Shown one piece after another: positions 1 to 9,435 of a DNA stretch of 64,000 bases. Made by a program: the position numbers and the translations under genes. How positions within the stretch are numbered: position 1 is the stretch's first letter; every line of letters starts with the position of its first letter. The DNA is taken from positions 1-64,000 of the forward strand of contig CAZUCF010000001.1 in the NCBI GenBank assembly GCA_964619405.1, read 5' to 3'. The notes below the pieces were generated by a model that was not told the DNA's origin, ran no database searches, and saw only the letters and a program-made list of their open reading frames with translations. The stretch is from JABIDZ01 sp964619405. Its GTDB lineage: Archaea; Iainarchaeota; Iainarchaeia; Iainarchaeales; JAAZKV01.

Positions 1-1525
1 CTTTACCCACATATTTTGCATAACATTCATTTTGATATGTTACTTCATCAACTCCACAAACAGGATCATATTCAATAGGACAAGTCCAATCAACAACAAC
101 AGTAGGAACTTGCCAAGCAAGAGTTGGTAAAGCAGTTTCTGTTATATTCCAAATATCTGTTGACCATCCAAGAATAGTTGGTATCTTGGAATAATATTTT
201 GTAATTTCATTATTTGTTGAAGTACAACCAATATTACCCAAATCATGACAATTACTTCGTCCAGATAAACCAATATCCCAATAAGAATTAGAAACAGCTG
301 TTTCATAATGATTAACGCCAACTAAACCACCTATCCAATTATATTCACCTACAACATTACCAATAGAAAAAGAATTAGAAACAGAACCAAGAACACTATA
401 AGATACACGACCAATAAAACCCCCAACATTACCATATCCATTTACACTTCCACTAGAATAAGAATCAGAAACACTACCAGCAACAGGACTATTAGTAAGA
501 AAACCAATAAAGCCCCCTATTCTATGCTGTCCAGTAACATTTGCTGTTGAATAAGAATTGAAAACAGAATTATTTTTGTCAGAACCAGTTTTAAGATAAA
601 GATTAAGTTGACCAACAAGACCTCCAACAGAACTGCCCCCAGTTATTTTTCCTGAAGAATATGAATTAGAAACAGAACCAAGTTGAATATACCCCATAAG
701 TCCACCAATATCTTCCACCCCTATTACATTACCATCAAAATAAGAATTAATTACTGAACCATTTTGAAAATAACCTATGAGTCCACCAACGCGTGTATGT
801 CCTAATATATTTGAATTAATTAAACCAATATTAGAAATCTGTGAATGTTGAACAAAGCCAAACAATCCGACATAATCTTCATTTGGTCTATTAATCAATA
901 AATTATTTATAATAAAATTGTTACCATTAAAGTTCCCTGTGAACGCAATTGTTTGATTTCCAATTGATTTCCAACCTTCTCCATTATTCCAATTAGAAGT
1001 TTCGCTTGCATCAATATCATTTTGTAATTCATAATCCCAATCCAAATGTTCTCGAATTCTATTCAAATCACTTAATGTACAAATAGGATGAGGCGTTATT
1101 ACTTCATTCCAACAATCTAAACTCGAAATTAAATTCCCAGAAATAGTTTCTACATTAACTTCGCCTTGAACAACACTAATATTTTTACTCGGTAGTTGTG
1201 TACCAACTGAATCAACAACCTTAACCACATACTCACTAGGAACCAATTCTGCAATTACTTCCCCACTCGAATTAGTCACACCAGAAAAAACTTCAGACTG
1301 AACAGAATCCAAAATAGAAACATTCGCACCCAAAACAGGATTACTATCTAAATCAACTACACTAATAACAACACTCTCTAAATCCAAACCACCACAATCT
1401 TGAACACAACTTTCCCCAACAGAACAAACCCCATCACCACAAACAGGAGAGGATGTACAACCAAACAAAACAAAAACAGAAACTAAAAGAACTAGTAAAA
1501 ATAAAACTGAATTAATAATTTTCAT
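1..1525 (-). CDS. GLUG-repeat lipoprotein with Kazal-like domain (partial, C-terminus off the edge)
   Basis: The reading frame is open from ATG at 1525 to the left edge (508 codons), so the C-terminus is missing. The N-terminus has a hydrophobic segment ending in a lipobox-like LFGC, followed by a CGDGVC...C Cys motif also seen in the protein at 6545-7027. Next come a carboxypeptidase-regulatory-like segment (roughly residues 45-110) and a long run of GLUG repeats (VGGLxG, NSYSxGxV types), introduced by the CTLSDLNRIREHLDWDY block also found in the protein at 1600-5991. The last visible part reads CPIEYDPVCGVDEVTYQNEC, which fits the Kazal inhibitor pattern. I infer a lipid-anchored extracellular protein. 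It is the last visible gene of the operon that starts at 7027, with a 74-base gap before it. Function is unknown; adhesion or protease protection is possible. Confidence 0.8.
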   Translation of the reverse strand, partial: MKIINSVLFLLVLLVSVFVLFGCTSSPVCGDGVCSVGESCVQDCGGLDLESVVISVVDLDSNPVLGANVSILDSVQSEVFSGVTNSSGEVIAELVPSEYVVKVVDSVGTQLPSKNISVVQGEVNVETISGNLISSLDCWNEVITPHPICTLSDLNRIREHLDWDYELQNDIDASETSNWNNGEGWKSIGNQTIAFTGNFNGNNFIINNLLINRPNEDYVGLFGFVQHSQISNIGLINSNILGHTRVGGLIGYFQNGSVINSYFDGNVIGVEDIGGLMGYIQLGSVSNSYSSGKITGGSSVGGLVGQLNLYLKTGSDKNNSVFNSYSTANVTGQHRIGGFIGFLTNSPVAGSVSDSYSSGSVNGYGNVGGFIGRVSYSVLGSVSNSFSIGNVVGEYNWIGGLVGVNHYETAVSNSYWDIGLSGRSNCHDLGNIGCTSTNNEITKYYSKIPTILGWSTDIWNITETALPTLAWQVPTVVVDWTCPIEYDPVCGVDEVTYQNECYAKYVGK

Positions 1526-1599
1526 AATAAAAATAACACCCAACCCATTATATATATTTACCCCCATTCAAAGAATTAAAATAAAAATTTTTCTTTAAT

Positions 1600-4500
1600 T
1601 TATTTTAATGTTGGATTTTTATTTTCATTTGCTTGCCAAACATCAGTTGACCAATTCAATCCTTCTGATTTAAAGGGTATTCCATTTTCACCATAATAAT
1701 CTGAAATATTTTGTGTAAAAACACAATAATTATTACTATCATAACTATTATTATCTTGATAACAATTTGATTGACTTGTTGCTAAATCCCAATAAATGTT
1801 TTGTATTGCTATATCTACATTATCCCCTATCATACCAATTGCCCCGCCAAAAACAGAAGTAGCGTTAACTAATCCAATATTATATGAATTTTTTAATTTC
1901 CCATATTCTCCATCTTGAATATAACCAATTATTCCGCCTGTATAATATCCCCCATTTATTGTTCCCATATTATAAGTATTTTCTATCTCGCCATGATTGT
2001 ATCCCGCTATTCCCCCCACAGTGTAGCCCGTACTACTGTTTATTATCCCTGTATTATATGAATTTATTATTTTTGAATAAGAATTATTTCTTCCAACTAT
2101 TCCTCCAATAAAATCATCCAAACTGTTTATCGCACCAATATTGTATGAGTTTGATATGGTTGCTGAAGAATTGTCCCCAGCTATTCCACCAGTATATTGG
2201 CTCATATTATTTATAGGCCCAGTATTATATGAATTTGTTATTATACCATTACTATTATTCCCAACTATTCCCCCAACAAAAAAAGCAGTGCTATTTATCA
2301 CCCCATTATTGTACGATTTTATTATTGTTCCAAACTCATTATTTCCAGCTATTCCACCCACATAAGGACCCAAACTAGTTATTGCCCCAGTATTATAAGT
2401 ATTTTCTATGGTACTCTTATAATTAACACCAACTACTCCACCCACATGTGTATATCCAACTATATTAGAATCTATTAAACCCAAGTCATATACTTTTCCA
2501 TCAAGAATGTAACCAAATAAACCAACATATATTCCTTCGGTTGTTGAAGGCCTATTAATAAATAAATTTGATATTTTTTTATTATTTCCGTTAAGCACTC
2601 CTCTAAATTGTATACTCTGATCTCCAATTGGTTTCCATCCTAAACCATCATTCCAATTAATTGTCTCGCTTGCATCAATATCATTCATTAAAATATAATT
2701 TCCACTTAACTTTTCTCTCACCCTATCTAAATCCGAAAGAGTACAAATCGGTATTGGATCTAAACTTGAATCAAAACAATCTGTTGGCGGTTCTGGCGGA
2801 ATATTAGAATAATCCACAATAAACTTATTAGAATATTCTATTTGAGGAGCAAAACCATCACTCATCAAAGTCAATTTTAACCTATACTCTCCCACAACAG
2901 GAATCATTGTCTTTGTTTGATTAAATATATCAGTCAAAAAATACTTTTGATTTGATTGTAAATTTATTGTATTTTCCAATATTTTTTTTGCAAAAACCCA
3001 ATCACCATTTTGATTTGACTCTAACTCAATTAAATAATCTATTTCAAGTTCAACATCCTTATTATTTAATATCCAACTCTGTGGCTCATTAACAATCAAA
3101 GCCCTAGTAGCATAATTGTTCTCCAAATTCTGCTCAAAAACACGATTAGAATAATTAACATAAACACCCATTACATAAACCATTGACTCTTGTGGAGTAA
3201 AATCAAATCTTGCAATATTATCTTTACTACAATCAAAATCAAAATTCTTTGTCTCTTTTTGAATCCCATTAACAAACAAAGTAATAGGAACAACACCTTT
3301 AATTTGTGGGTTAGAACACTTGTACAAAGCATCCACTTGTATTTCTTCGCCAATACTAGGATTATTATTAGAAAAAACTAAGTTAATCTTGTCTCCTGAA
3401 TCAACAGAAGTAATAAAAAAATCATGCGAATAAACAACAAACTCTCTTGAAAAACTATTATTCGAACGATCACCATCCACATAACTAGTCGAAGCAGTCA
3501 AAAGCTTTTTTCCAACAGAACTAAATTGAACATTAAAACTCAAAAAAACTGTTTTACCAGGAAGCAAAGTATCTAAAATCTTTGAATCAATAAAACCCTC
3601 TCCATTATCAAGCAATACATTAACATCTCTAGCTACAACATTACCCCTATTAGAAACCTTTACCCTAAAAACATTTGATTCTTGTTCAATAGTCTCATGA
3701 GGAATAATAATATCATCAATAGAAACATCACTAAAACGAGGTTCAACAATAGTTCTAGCTACCACAACATTATTTGATTTTGAACACTCAACAACCTCAT
3801 TATAAACATCAATAATCATGCTAAATTTATCGCTCGATAAAGCAACATCACTCCTCTCATAAACTTTTAACAAACCACCAGTATAATCTTCAACCCTTAT
3901 TTCTTTAACCAAAACATCATTCTTGAAAAGTTGAATATTAAAATCATAAGGCTCCAAACTAACCAAATTTTTTATCCAAAAACTAGTATTAAAATCAATA
4001 GCCTCCTCTAAGATAAAAGGAGGATTAGGAACAAAATCAATTATACCAAACAAATCAGGACCAACACAACCCGGATAAGTGATTCCACCGCCCCAGCCAC
4101 CAGAACCACCAGAACCGCCCCAGCCACCAGAACCCCCGCCACCAGAACCGCCCCCACAATTAACACAAGGCACGTAACAATTCTCATCACTCTCTTCGGG
4201 TTCTATAACACTAAAATCCAAATAAACAAAATCCTCATAAGTCCCATCAGTAATCCTCACAATAGCATTATAATCGCCAAGCACATCAGGATTTGGAACA
4301 TACAAATTAAATTCACCATTATTATTAGTGTGAGTATAAAAATAACCACTATCAGGCCCTTCAACAAACACTTCTATTAAAGCACCAGCAACATCCAAAA
4401 TCAATGAATTATTAATCAAGTACTCTCCACTACCACTAAAATTAAAACCCACGCCAGACAATGGTCTTTCTTCAGGACTCACAACAGCATCTAAAACAAT

Positions 4501-5991
4501 ACCACCCGAAACCAAATTAGGATCAGCCAAACCAACGTAAACAATCCTATTAGAAGACTTATTATCTCGCGAATCAAACACGATTTTTTCTTCTTTATCA
4601 AGAACAGCACTAACCTCTATCCAACCCTCGCCACCATAAGAAAAATCAAACTCAACAACCTTTATTTCCATCGGACCTAAAGAAACCAAAACACTACTAT
4701 CAGAACTCACTATTTTTTTAGAACCAAACAAATCATCGCTAACAAAAAAATCCAAATCAACATTACTAAAAGCAACATTACTATAATTCTCAATCAAAAC
4801 CCTAGCACTAACAATTTCTCCAACAGCAGGATTATTATTTTCTATCTTCAAAGCCTTTACACCAATATCCCCTCTAGACTCAACCTCAAAATAATATGGC
4901 TTAGAAAAATTATTTCCATCAAAAGAACATTCCACCGCACCTTGGTGCAAACCCTCATCAAAACCACTCAAACTAAAAACAAATTCTTCTGTGTTAGAAC
5001 CAACAATTTTTTCTAATACTTGCCCAGACAAAGAATCACTACAAACAACATTTTCTCCTGTTCCCCTAAAATCAACACTCACACTATTAATTTCTCCAAC
5101 AAAAATACTTTCCCTGTCAACAAACAAATCAACAATACCCACACAAGAATCAACATTATCTATTACACCATCACAATCCTCATCCTTATTAGTACTACAA
5201 AATTCTTGCGAAGAAAAAACAGGTTCTCTTAAAATTTCCCAATTATTATCAGGCAACAATCTTCTTATACCCCTTTGACACTCACCAACATCATTCAAAT
5301 CAGAAGGGAAGTATTGTATTTGTTGAGGAATTGTTTCTTCAACAATGTGTAAAATATTGCTGTCCAAAAAATTAACCATTACTGTGTTTAAAGAATTAGT
5401 GACTTGTTCTGCATAATCATAACAATAAGTACCACAACCATACTCCCAATTCTCACTGTGAATAATATTAACATAAACATTATTTTCGCTTGCCTCCGAA
5501 ATAATTCTTTCTATAAGTTCTTGATCTGTTGAATGCTCAAATTGAGGTGCACCACGTGGAGCACTATCAGTTCCTACAAAAACTATTTTTGCGTCAGCAT
5601 CCTCTCTCCATTGATGCCCTTGACCATTATGGTTAATTAAATAACCTGTTCCTAAAGCCCAAGCTTCCAAAGCTTGAAAAACAGGATAATTATAATTCGC
5701 TCCCTCCCACATGGTTTTAAATAAAGATTTACTCGTTTCAGAAGGCAATTCATAACAATATTCCCCTCCTAATCCATAAACAGTTACTTTTAAGTTATAA
5801 TCTTGAGCATTCATTGTTTGAATAAAATTTTCTATATTATTACACATAGTGGACCTATGTTGATTAAAACTTCCAGATGAGTAATCTATTACAAAAGCAA
5901 CATCTACATTTAATTGAGACTCGTTTGCAAAAACTGAAGGTATTAACAAAAGAAACAAAATACCTATTGCGTAAAAAAAGAATTTATTCAT
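1600..5991 (-). CDS. Large secreted vWA / CARDB / GLUG surface protein
   Basis: A 1463-residue exported protein. Residues 1-22 form a signal peptide. A von Willebrand A-like domain follows (about 28-235; VDVAFVIDYSSGS resembles the MIDAS strand, although the DxSxS motif is not perfect). A calcium-loop-like DEDCDGVIDNVDSC lies near 270. Several CARDB-like beta domains (DNKSSNRIVYV, LENNYATRALIV endings) follow, with a Gly/Ser/Trp-rich linker at about 612-637. The last ~340 residues are GLUG repeats (VGGIxGxN and NSYNTGxI types). No C-terminal membrane anchor is visible. The start overlaps the stop of the upstream gene (ATGA), so the genes from 7027 downward are probably cotranscribed. I infer a cell-surface adhesin-like role; the family assignments come from motif reading only. 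Confidence 0.8.
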   Translation of the reverse strand: MNKFFFYAIGILFLLLIPSVFANESQLNVDVAFVIDYSSGSFNQHRSTMCNNIENFIQTMNAQDYNLKVTVYGLGGEYCYELPSETSKSLFKTMWEGANYNYPVFQALEAWALGTGYLINHNGQGHQWREDADAKIVFVGTDSAPRGAPQFEHSTDQELIERIISEASENNVYVNIIHSENWEYGCGTYCYDYAEQVTNSLNTVMVNFLDSNILHIVEETIPQQIQYFPSDLNDVGECQRGIRRLLPDNNWEILREPVFSSQEFCSTNKDEDCDGVIDNVDSCVGIVDLFVDRESIFVGEINSVSVDFRGTGENVVCSDSLSGQVLEKIVGSNTEEFVFSLSGFDEGLHQGAVECSFDGNNFSKPYYFEVESRGDIGVKALKIENNNPAVGEIVSARVLIENYSNVAFSNVDLDFFVSDDLFGSKKIVSSDSSVLVSLGPMEIKVVEFDFSYGGEGWIEVSAVLDKEEKIVFDSRDNKSSNRIVYVGLADPNLVSGGIVLDAVVSPEERPLSGVGFNFSGSGEYLINNSLILDVAGALIEVFVEGPDSGYFYTHTNNNGEFNLYVPNPDVLGDYNAIVRITDGTYEDFVYLDFSVIEPEESDENCYVPCVNCGGGSGGGGSGGWGGSGGSGGWGGGITYPGCVGPDLFGIIDFVPNPPFILEEAIDFNTSFWIKNLVSLEPYDFNIQLFKNDVLVKEIRVEDYTGGLLKVYERSDVALSSDKFSMIIDVYNEVVECSKSNNVVVARTIVEPRFSDVSIDDIIIPHETIEQESNVFRVKVSNRGNVVARDVNVLLDNGEGFIDSKILDTLLPGKTVFLSFNVQFSSVGKKLLTASTSYVDGDRSNNSFSREFVVYSHDFFITSVDSGDKINLVFSNNNPSIGEEIQVDALYKCSNPQIKGVVPITLFVNGIQKETKNFDFDCSKDNIARFDFTPQESMVYVMGVYVNYSNRVFEQNLENNYATRALIVNEPQSWILNNKDVELEIDYLIELESNQNGDWVFAKKILENTINLQSNQKYFLTDIFNQTKTMIPVVGEYRLKLTLMSDGFAPQIEYSNKFIVDYSNIPPEPPTDCFDSSLDPIPICTLSDLDRVREKLSGNYILMNDIDASETINWNDGLGWKPIGDQSIQFRGVLNGNNKKISNLFINRPSTTEGIYVGLFGYILDGKVYDLGLIDSNIVGYTHVGGVVGVNYKSTIENTYNTGAITSLGPYVGGIAGNNEFGTIIKSYNNGVINSTAFFVGGIVGNNSNGIITNSYNTGPINNMSQYTGGIAGDNSSATISNSYNIGAINSLDDFIGGIVGRNNSYSKIINSYNTGIINSSTGYTVGGIAGYNHGEIENTYNMGTINGGYYTGGIIGYIQDGEYGKLKNSYNIGLVNATSVFGGAIGMIGDNVDIAIQNIYWDLATSQSNCYQDNNSYDSNNYCVFTQNISDYYGENGIPFKSEGLNWSTDVWQANENKNPTLK

Positions 5992-6548
5992 TCAAAATCA
6001 CCATTATCATCTAAAATATCATATATTTTTCCTTTACAATTAAACTCATCAAAATAATCTGAGTTAAAACTATTTTCATTCCACTTTTCTAAAAAATAAA
6101 TTGCTTGTTCTTTTGAAAATTCACAAGAACCACTTAATCCATCTTCGTTTAATATTTTTCGAAATAATATAATTTTATTTCCTTCAAAAAATATTTCTAA
6201 ATAATCAGTATTGTTATATTCTTTATCAAACAATACCATCTTGCTTTCAATCACTGCTTTTGCTTCTTTTTCTTCTTCAACCGCTTGGATTAAACAATCA
6301 AGGTTTTCACCACAATCAATCGCATCTACTCCTAAATCAGAAGAAACTTCTACGCCTTGTTTTTGCACTCCATCATCCTGCAAATTATCTCCTTGGTTGT
6401 GAGGCGTAATTTCACCCAAATTACCATCTACCCAACCATCATCCTCAAAAGGAATATTTTGATTGTCTTCAATAGAACTAACACAACCCATAGAAAACAA
6501 TAAAAGAACAACAATTAAAGCAAACAAACTCTTTGGAAAAAAATTCAT
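5988..6548 (-). CDS. Acidic lipoprotein-like secreted protein
   Basis: A 186-residue protein with an N-terminal hydrophobic helix ending in LLFSMGC, a plausible lipobox, followed by a very acidic, Gln/Asn-rich linker and a small folded region with several Cys (CGENLDC, SGSCEFSKEQ, EFNCKGK). I do not recognise the family. The start overlaps the upstream stop and the stop overlaps the downstream start (both ATGA), so it belongs to the surface-protein operon 7027 to 1. It may be a lipid-anchored partner of the large vWA protein. Its function cannot be assigned. Confidence 0.7.
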   Translation of the reverse strand: MNFFPKSLFALIVVLLLFSMGCVSSIEDNQNIPFEDDGWVDGNLGEITPHNQGDNLQDDGVQKQGVEVSSDLGVDAIDCGENLDCLIQAVEEEKEAKAVIESKMVLFDKEYNNTDYLEIFFEGNKIILFRKILNEDGLSGSCEFSKEQAIYFLEKWNENSFNSDYFDEFNCKGKIYDILDDNGDFE

Positions 6549-7027
6549 TTTATTTGCACCTCTTCGTTAACAACATACTCTGTTTTCGTTGTTTCTATTT
6601 GAACATCCAAACCTAACTCACTAGAAGCACTACAATCATCTGGACAATTACAAAAATCCTCACTCAAATCAGACTCACAAACACCATTACCACAATTATC
6701 ATTCCAACCAGTAACACAAATACCCTTGCTACCATCAGTATTTGATAAACACAAATCTCCACTACGTTTAATTGATGGTTTTATATCATCATCCTCACTA
6801 CAACAATAGGTTGGCCCAAAACTTTCATTAATATATACTCTCTCGCCAGTATCAGCACAATCAGGAACAATTGGAGAACCACAATCATCTGGACAATAAA
6901 AAGGCGAGTTTGGGTTGTCCTCACTAAAACTACATATTCCGTCACCACAAGTAGGGTTTGTGCCTGGGCAACCACTCAAAAAAATAACTATAACAAAAAG
7001 TACTAACAAAAATAAAAATTTGTTCAT
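6545..7027 (-). CDS. Cys-rich lipoprotein with CGDG...CPDDC repeats
   Basis: A 160-residue protein. The N-terminus is a hydrophobic segment ending in LSGC, a good lipobox. The mature part has two copies of a Cys motif: CGDGICSFSED...CPDDC and CGNGVCESDLSED..CPDDC, each resembling a small disulfide or calcium-binding loop. The same CGDGVC motif begins the mature part of the protein at 1-1525, which ties the operon members together. The C-terminus is short and ends EEVQIK, like the beginning of a beta-sandwich that was lost. It is the first gene of the surface operon and overlaps the next by four bases. It is probably lipid-anchored outside the cell. No enzymatic motif is seen. Confidence 0.72.
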   Translation of the reverse strand: MNKFLFLLVLFVIVIFLSGCPGTNPTCGDGICSFSEDNPNSPFYCPDDCGSPIVPDCADTGERVYINESFGPTYCCSEDDDIKPSIKRSGDLCLSNTDGSKGICVTGWNDNCGNGVCESDLSEDFCNCPDDCSASSELGLDVQIETTKTEYVVNEEVQIK

Positions 7028-7206
7028 AATAATATAACTAACTAATAACTATTTAAACATAATCTATTAAACACAAGGACACCAAACAAAAAATACTAAG
7101 AACCAAAAAAAATTAAAAAAATAAGAAAAATTATTATTAATGATTAAAAAATTAATGTTTGGAAAAATAAGAAAAACTATTTTTAAAATAATTTTTTAAA
7201 AAACAA

Positions 7207-7944
7207 TTAAGCGTTTTCTATTCTTGGTGCCAAAAAATATGTTATGTTTGCTTCGCCTATCGGATAAGATATTTTTATTGGGGCATTTGATTTAATAAAA
7301 ATTGTTGTATTATTAGAAGCTGTTTTTAGCATATCTTGCAAGTAATCAAGTGGGAACATACTCTTGCACTCACTCTTTACTTTTAGTTCAAAAATATTTT
7401 CTTTGTCTTCTTTTGCTTCTTCTTTCAAATTTCCTTTAGATGATTTTGCCATAACAAAAAATTTTTCTTCATCACAACCAAGTGTTATATGAGAACTTAT
7501 TAGCGAAGCATCTTTGAAAGCGTTTTGTAGAAACGAAGCGTTTATTGTTATTTCAGCATCAAAATCTATTTTTGGTGATGGTACTTCTGAAGAAGAAATA
7601 TCAATTAAGGGAACTTGAAATGTTCTCTCTGCTTTCCCAACAAATTTTACTTCAAGAAAACTTTTTTTCTCATCCAATGATAATAATAATTTGTCTGATG
7701 ATTGTGCTCTCGCAAGTATTTGATTCAAGTAATCTAAATTCAAACCAAGTCTTGTTTCATTGCCAACAAATTTTTCAAAAGCTATTTTTGGTAAATTAAA
7801 GTCAACCATTGATATTTGTGATGGGTCAGTTGCTTTTAATTCTAAACCATTGCTTGTCACAACTAACTCAGCCTCATCTATTAAAACAGATATAGCCTCA
7901 ATGCTTTTCTTGAAAATACTAGAGTCTTTTAACAATAATTCCAT
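7207..7944 (-). CDS. pcn: DNA polymerase sliding clamp PCNA
   Basis: A 245-residue archaeal/eukaryotic-type sliding clamp, which forms a trimer around DNA and tethers polymerase, ligase and other replication proteins. The N-terminus MELLLKDSSIFKKSIEAI, the block LELKATDPSQISMVDFNL and the C-terminal PIKISYPIGEANITYFLAPR are classic PCNA signatures. The frame is open for 23 codons upstream, but this internal ATG gives the family's normal length and start, so I place the start at 7944. The downstream intergenic stretch is AT-rich. Its loader subunits lie at 19663-20967 and 44869-45831, and NreA at 47714-48955 carries a clamp-binding tail. Confidence 0.95.
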   Translation of the reverse strand: MELLLKDSSIFKKSIEAISVLIDEAELVVTSNGLELKATDPSQISMVDFNLPKIAFEKFVGNETRLGLNLDYLNQILARAQSSDKLLLSLDEKKSFLEVKFVGKAERTFQVPLIDISSSEVPSPKIDFDAEITINASFLQNAFKDASLISSHITLGCDEEKFFVMAKSSKGNLKEEAKEDKENIFELKVKSECKSMFPLDYLQDMLKTASNNTTIFIKSNAPIKISYPIGEANITYFLAPRIENA

Positions 7945-7993
7945 TAAACCACTAAAAGAAGAGTTATTGATTAAGTTTAAAAAGTAATTTTTT

Positions 7994-8488
7994 TTATAAT
8001 CGTTTATAATCAATTATTTGCCCTGAAGAATCCAACACTAATTCAAGCTTGTGGTTTTGAACATTTATTTTTGCCACGAACTTATCATTCTTTGAACCAA
8101 AATCTTCAACAATAACACTAGTTTTCAATTGTTTTTCTATTACTGGTTGAAACTTTTTTACTAATAATTGTTTTAAATTCAAATCATTTTCTTTTAAATT
8201 ACTTTTTTTAACAATTTTTTTTTCACCTGATTCAAACAAGTGAACCTCGGAAATAATTTTTTTAGCAATTTTTTCTTCCCTTGTTTTTCTCGCAAAAATA
8301 ATTAGTATTATTATAGATAAAACAAAAAAAATAATAGCAATAGTCAAAATAATTATTGAAATGTCTGTTAACTGGTTTTTTGTAAGAGAACCATTTAAAA
8401 TATTCAAAAGAATTTCGTTTTGGTTTGTTAAAACGTTTTGGAAACTATTCAAAATAGTTTCAAAAATATTAATTATTTCGTTTAACAT
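7994..8488 (-). CDS. Single-pass membrane protein of unknown function
   Basis: A 164-residue protein with an amphipathic N-terminal stretch, one strong transmembrane helix at about residues 44-66 (ISIIILTIAIIFFVLSII), then a basic linker (ARKTREEK) and a soluble C-terminal domain of about 70 residues predicted to be cytoplasmic (KLELVLDSSGQIIDYKRL at the end). I do not recognise the family. It lies 49 bases upstream of PCNA on the same strand and could be cotranscribed with it. It also follows signal peptidase in the same direction. No catalytic motif is visible. Confidence 0.65.
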   Translation of the reverse strand: MLNEIINIFETILNSFQNVLTNQNEILLNILNGSLTKNQLTDISIIILTIAIIFFVLSIIILIIFARKTREEKIAKKIISEVHLFESGEKKIVKKSNLKENDLNLKQLLVKKFQPVIEKQLKTSVIVEDFGSKNDKFVAKINVQNHKLELVLDSSGQIIDYKRL

Positions 8489-8574
8489 AATAATTAAATG
8501 TTCTTCTAAAATAAAAATGTTATCTTACGCAAAAATCGAATAAAAGTGAACGATAGAAATTTCTTTTGGTTTAA

Positions 8575-9381
8575 CTAACAAACACCCTTAAAATCATTAG
8601 GTAATTTCCCAATAGTAATTAATGATAATAAATTATCAAAAAGCCATAATTTTACACAACCCAATTTAGGAATTTGAAAAAATTTTACTCCTTGTATTTC
8701 TTCAACAGGAATAGCATAAAAAGTAATACACTCTTTTTCACTTAAAAGTCTTAATTGATCTATTCGCCCACAATCCTGATCAAAAGTAATATTTGTTTTT
8801 TTGTTATCACCTTTTGTTAGAATGAATTGGCCATCAAGAGCATTTATTTTTATTATTGAGCGATGAATAATGGGAATATTTTTTGGGTAAGCTTGGTAAA
8901 CAATAACAGCATTATTCAATAAAGAATTATTTGAAATTATTTCACTAATATTAAATTCTTGCCCACCAGAAAAAATTATTTTTTCAATAGAACCGTTCTT
9001 ATAAATTGGTTCAGCAAACATGTTAACAGGAACATTTCTCAAATTTTGGTTAATAAAAATTTCTTCGCCCAGCATTGTTTGTTCATTCAATTTTGTTAAA
9101 CCAATTATGTCACCCCTATAAAAAATTGGTTCCATACTTTCAGAATAAATTATTACAAAGGGAGCACTCGTTCCAAATAATAAACCAAAAAACAAATAAA
9201 TTATTATTGCAAATACACCTGCAAAAAAAACATTCACTAATCTTTCAACCCAATCATTACTAGTAATTTTTTTTACTCTTGGCATAACGAATAAATCAAC
9301 ATATGTGAATGGGTCAAACCACTTTAATTTTGAAAAAAAAGATTTTTTAGAATCATTGTCTTTTTTAGATAAATCAGGCAT
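8575..9381 (-). CDS. Signal peptidase I (archaeal/SEC11 type)
   Basis: A 268-residue membrane protease that removes signal peptides from exported proteins. A transmembrane helix at about residues 48-72 precedes the catalytic Ser block SESMEPIFYRGDIIGL. The second conserved block has IIHRSI, with His in place of the bacterial Lys, as in archaeal and ER signal peptidases. The third, ILTKGDNKKTN, carries the conserved Asp. An N-terminal cytoplasmic extension of about 45 residues and a C-terminal hydrophobic segment near 240-255 are also present. It is flanked by same-strand genes at moderate spacing. It presumably processes the signal-peptide proteins encoded elsewhere in this window, but not the class III prepilins, which need a dedicated prepilin peptidase that is not seen here. 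Confidence 0.9.
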   Translation of the reverse strand: MPDLSKKDNDSKKSFFSKLKWFDPFTYVDLFVMPRVKKITSNDWVERLVNVFFAGVFAIIIYLFFGLLFGTSAPFVIIYSESMEPIFYRGDIIGLTKLNEQTMLGEEIFINQNLRNVPVNMFAEPIYKNGSIEKIIFSGGQEFNISEIISNNSLLNNAVIVYQAYPKNIPIIHRSIIKINALDGQFILTKGDNKKTNITFDQDCGRIDQLRLLSEKECITFYAIPVEEIQGVKFFQIPKLGCVKLWLFDNLLSLITIGKLPNDFKGVC

Positions 9382-9435
9382 AAAAAAAATAGTGCATATT
9401 TGTTTAAAATAGAATCATTTCCAAACTTGTTTGAA

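Noticed and set aside
4991..5278. Open frame on the plus strand opposite the vWA/CARDB gene
   Set aside because: It is a Ser/Thr-rich shadow of the minus-strand coding frame; no start signals or family resemblance.
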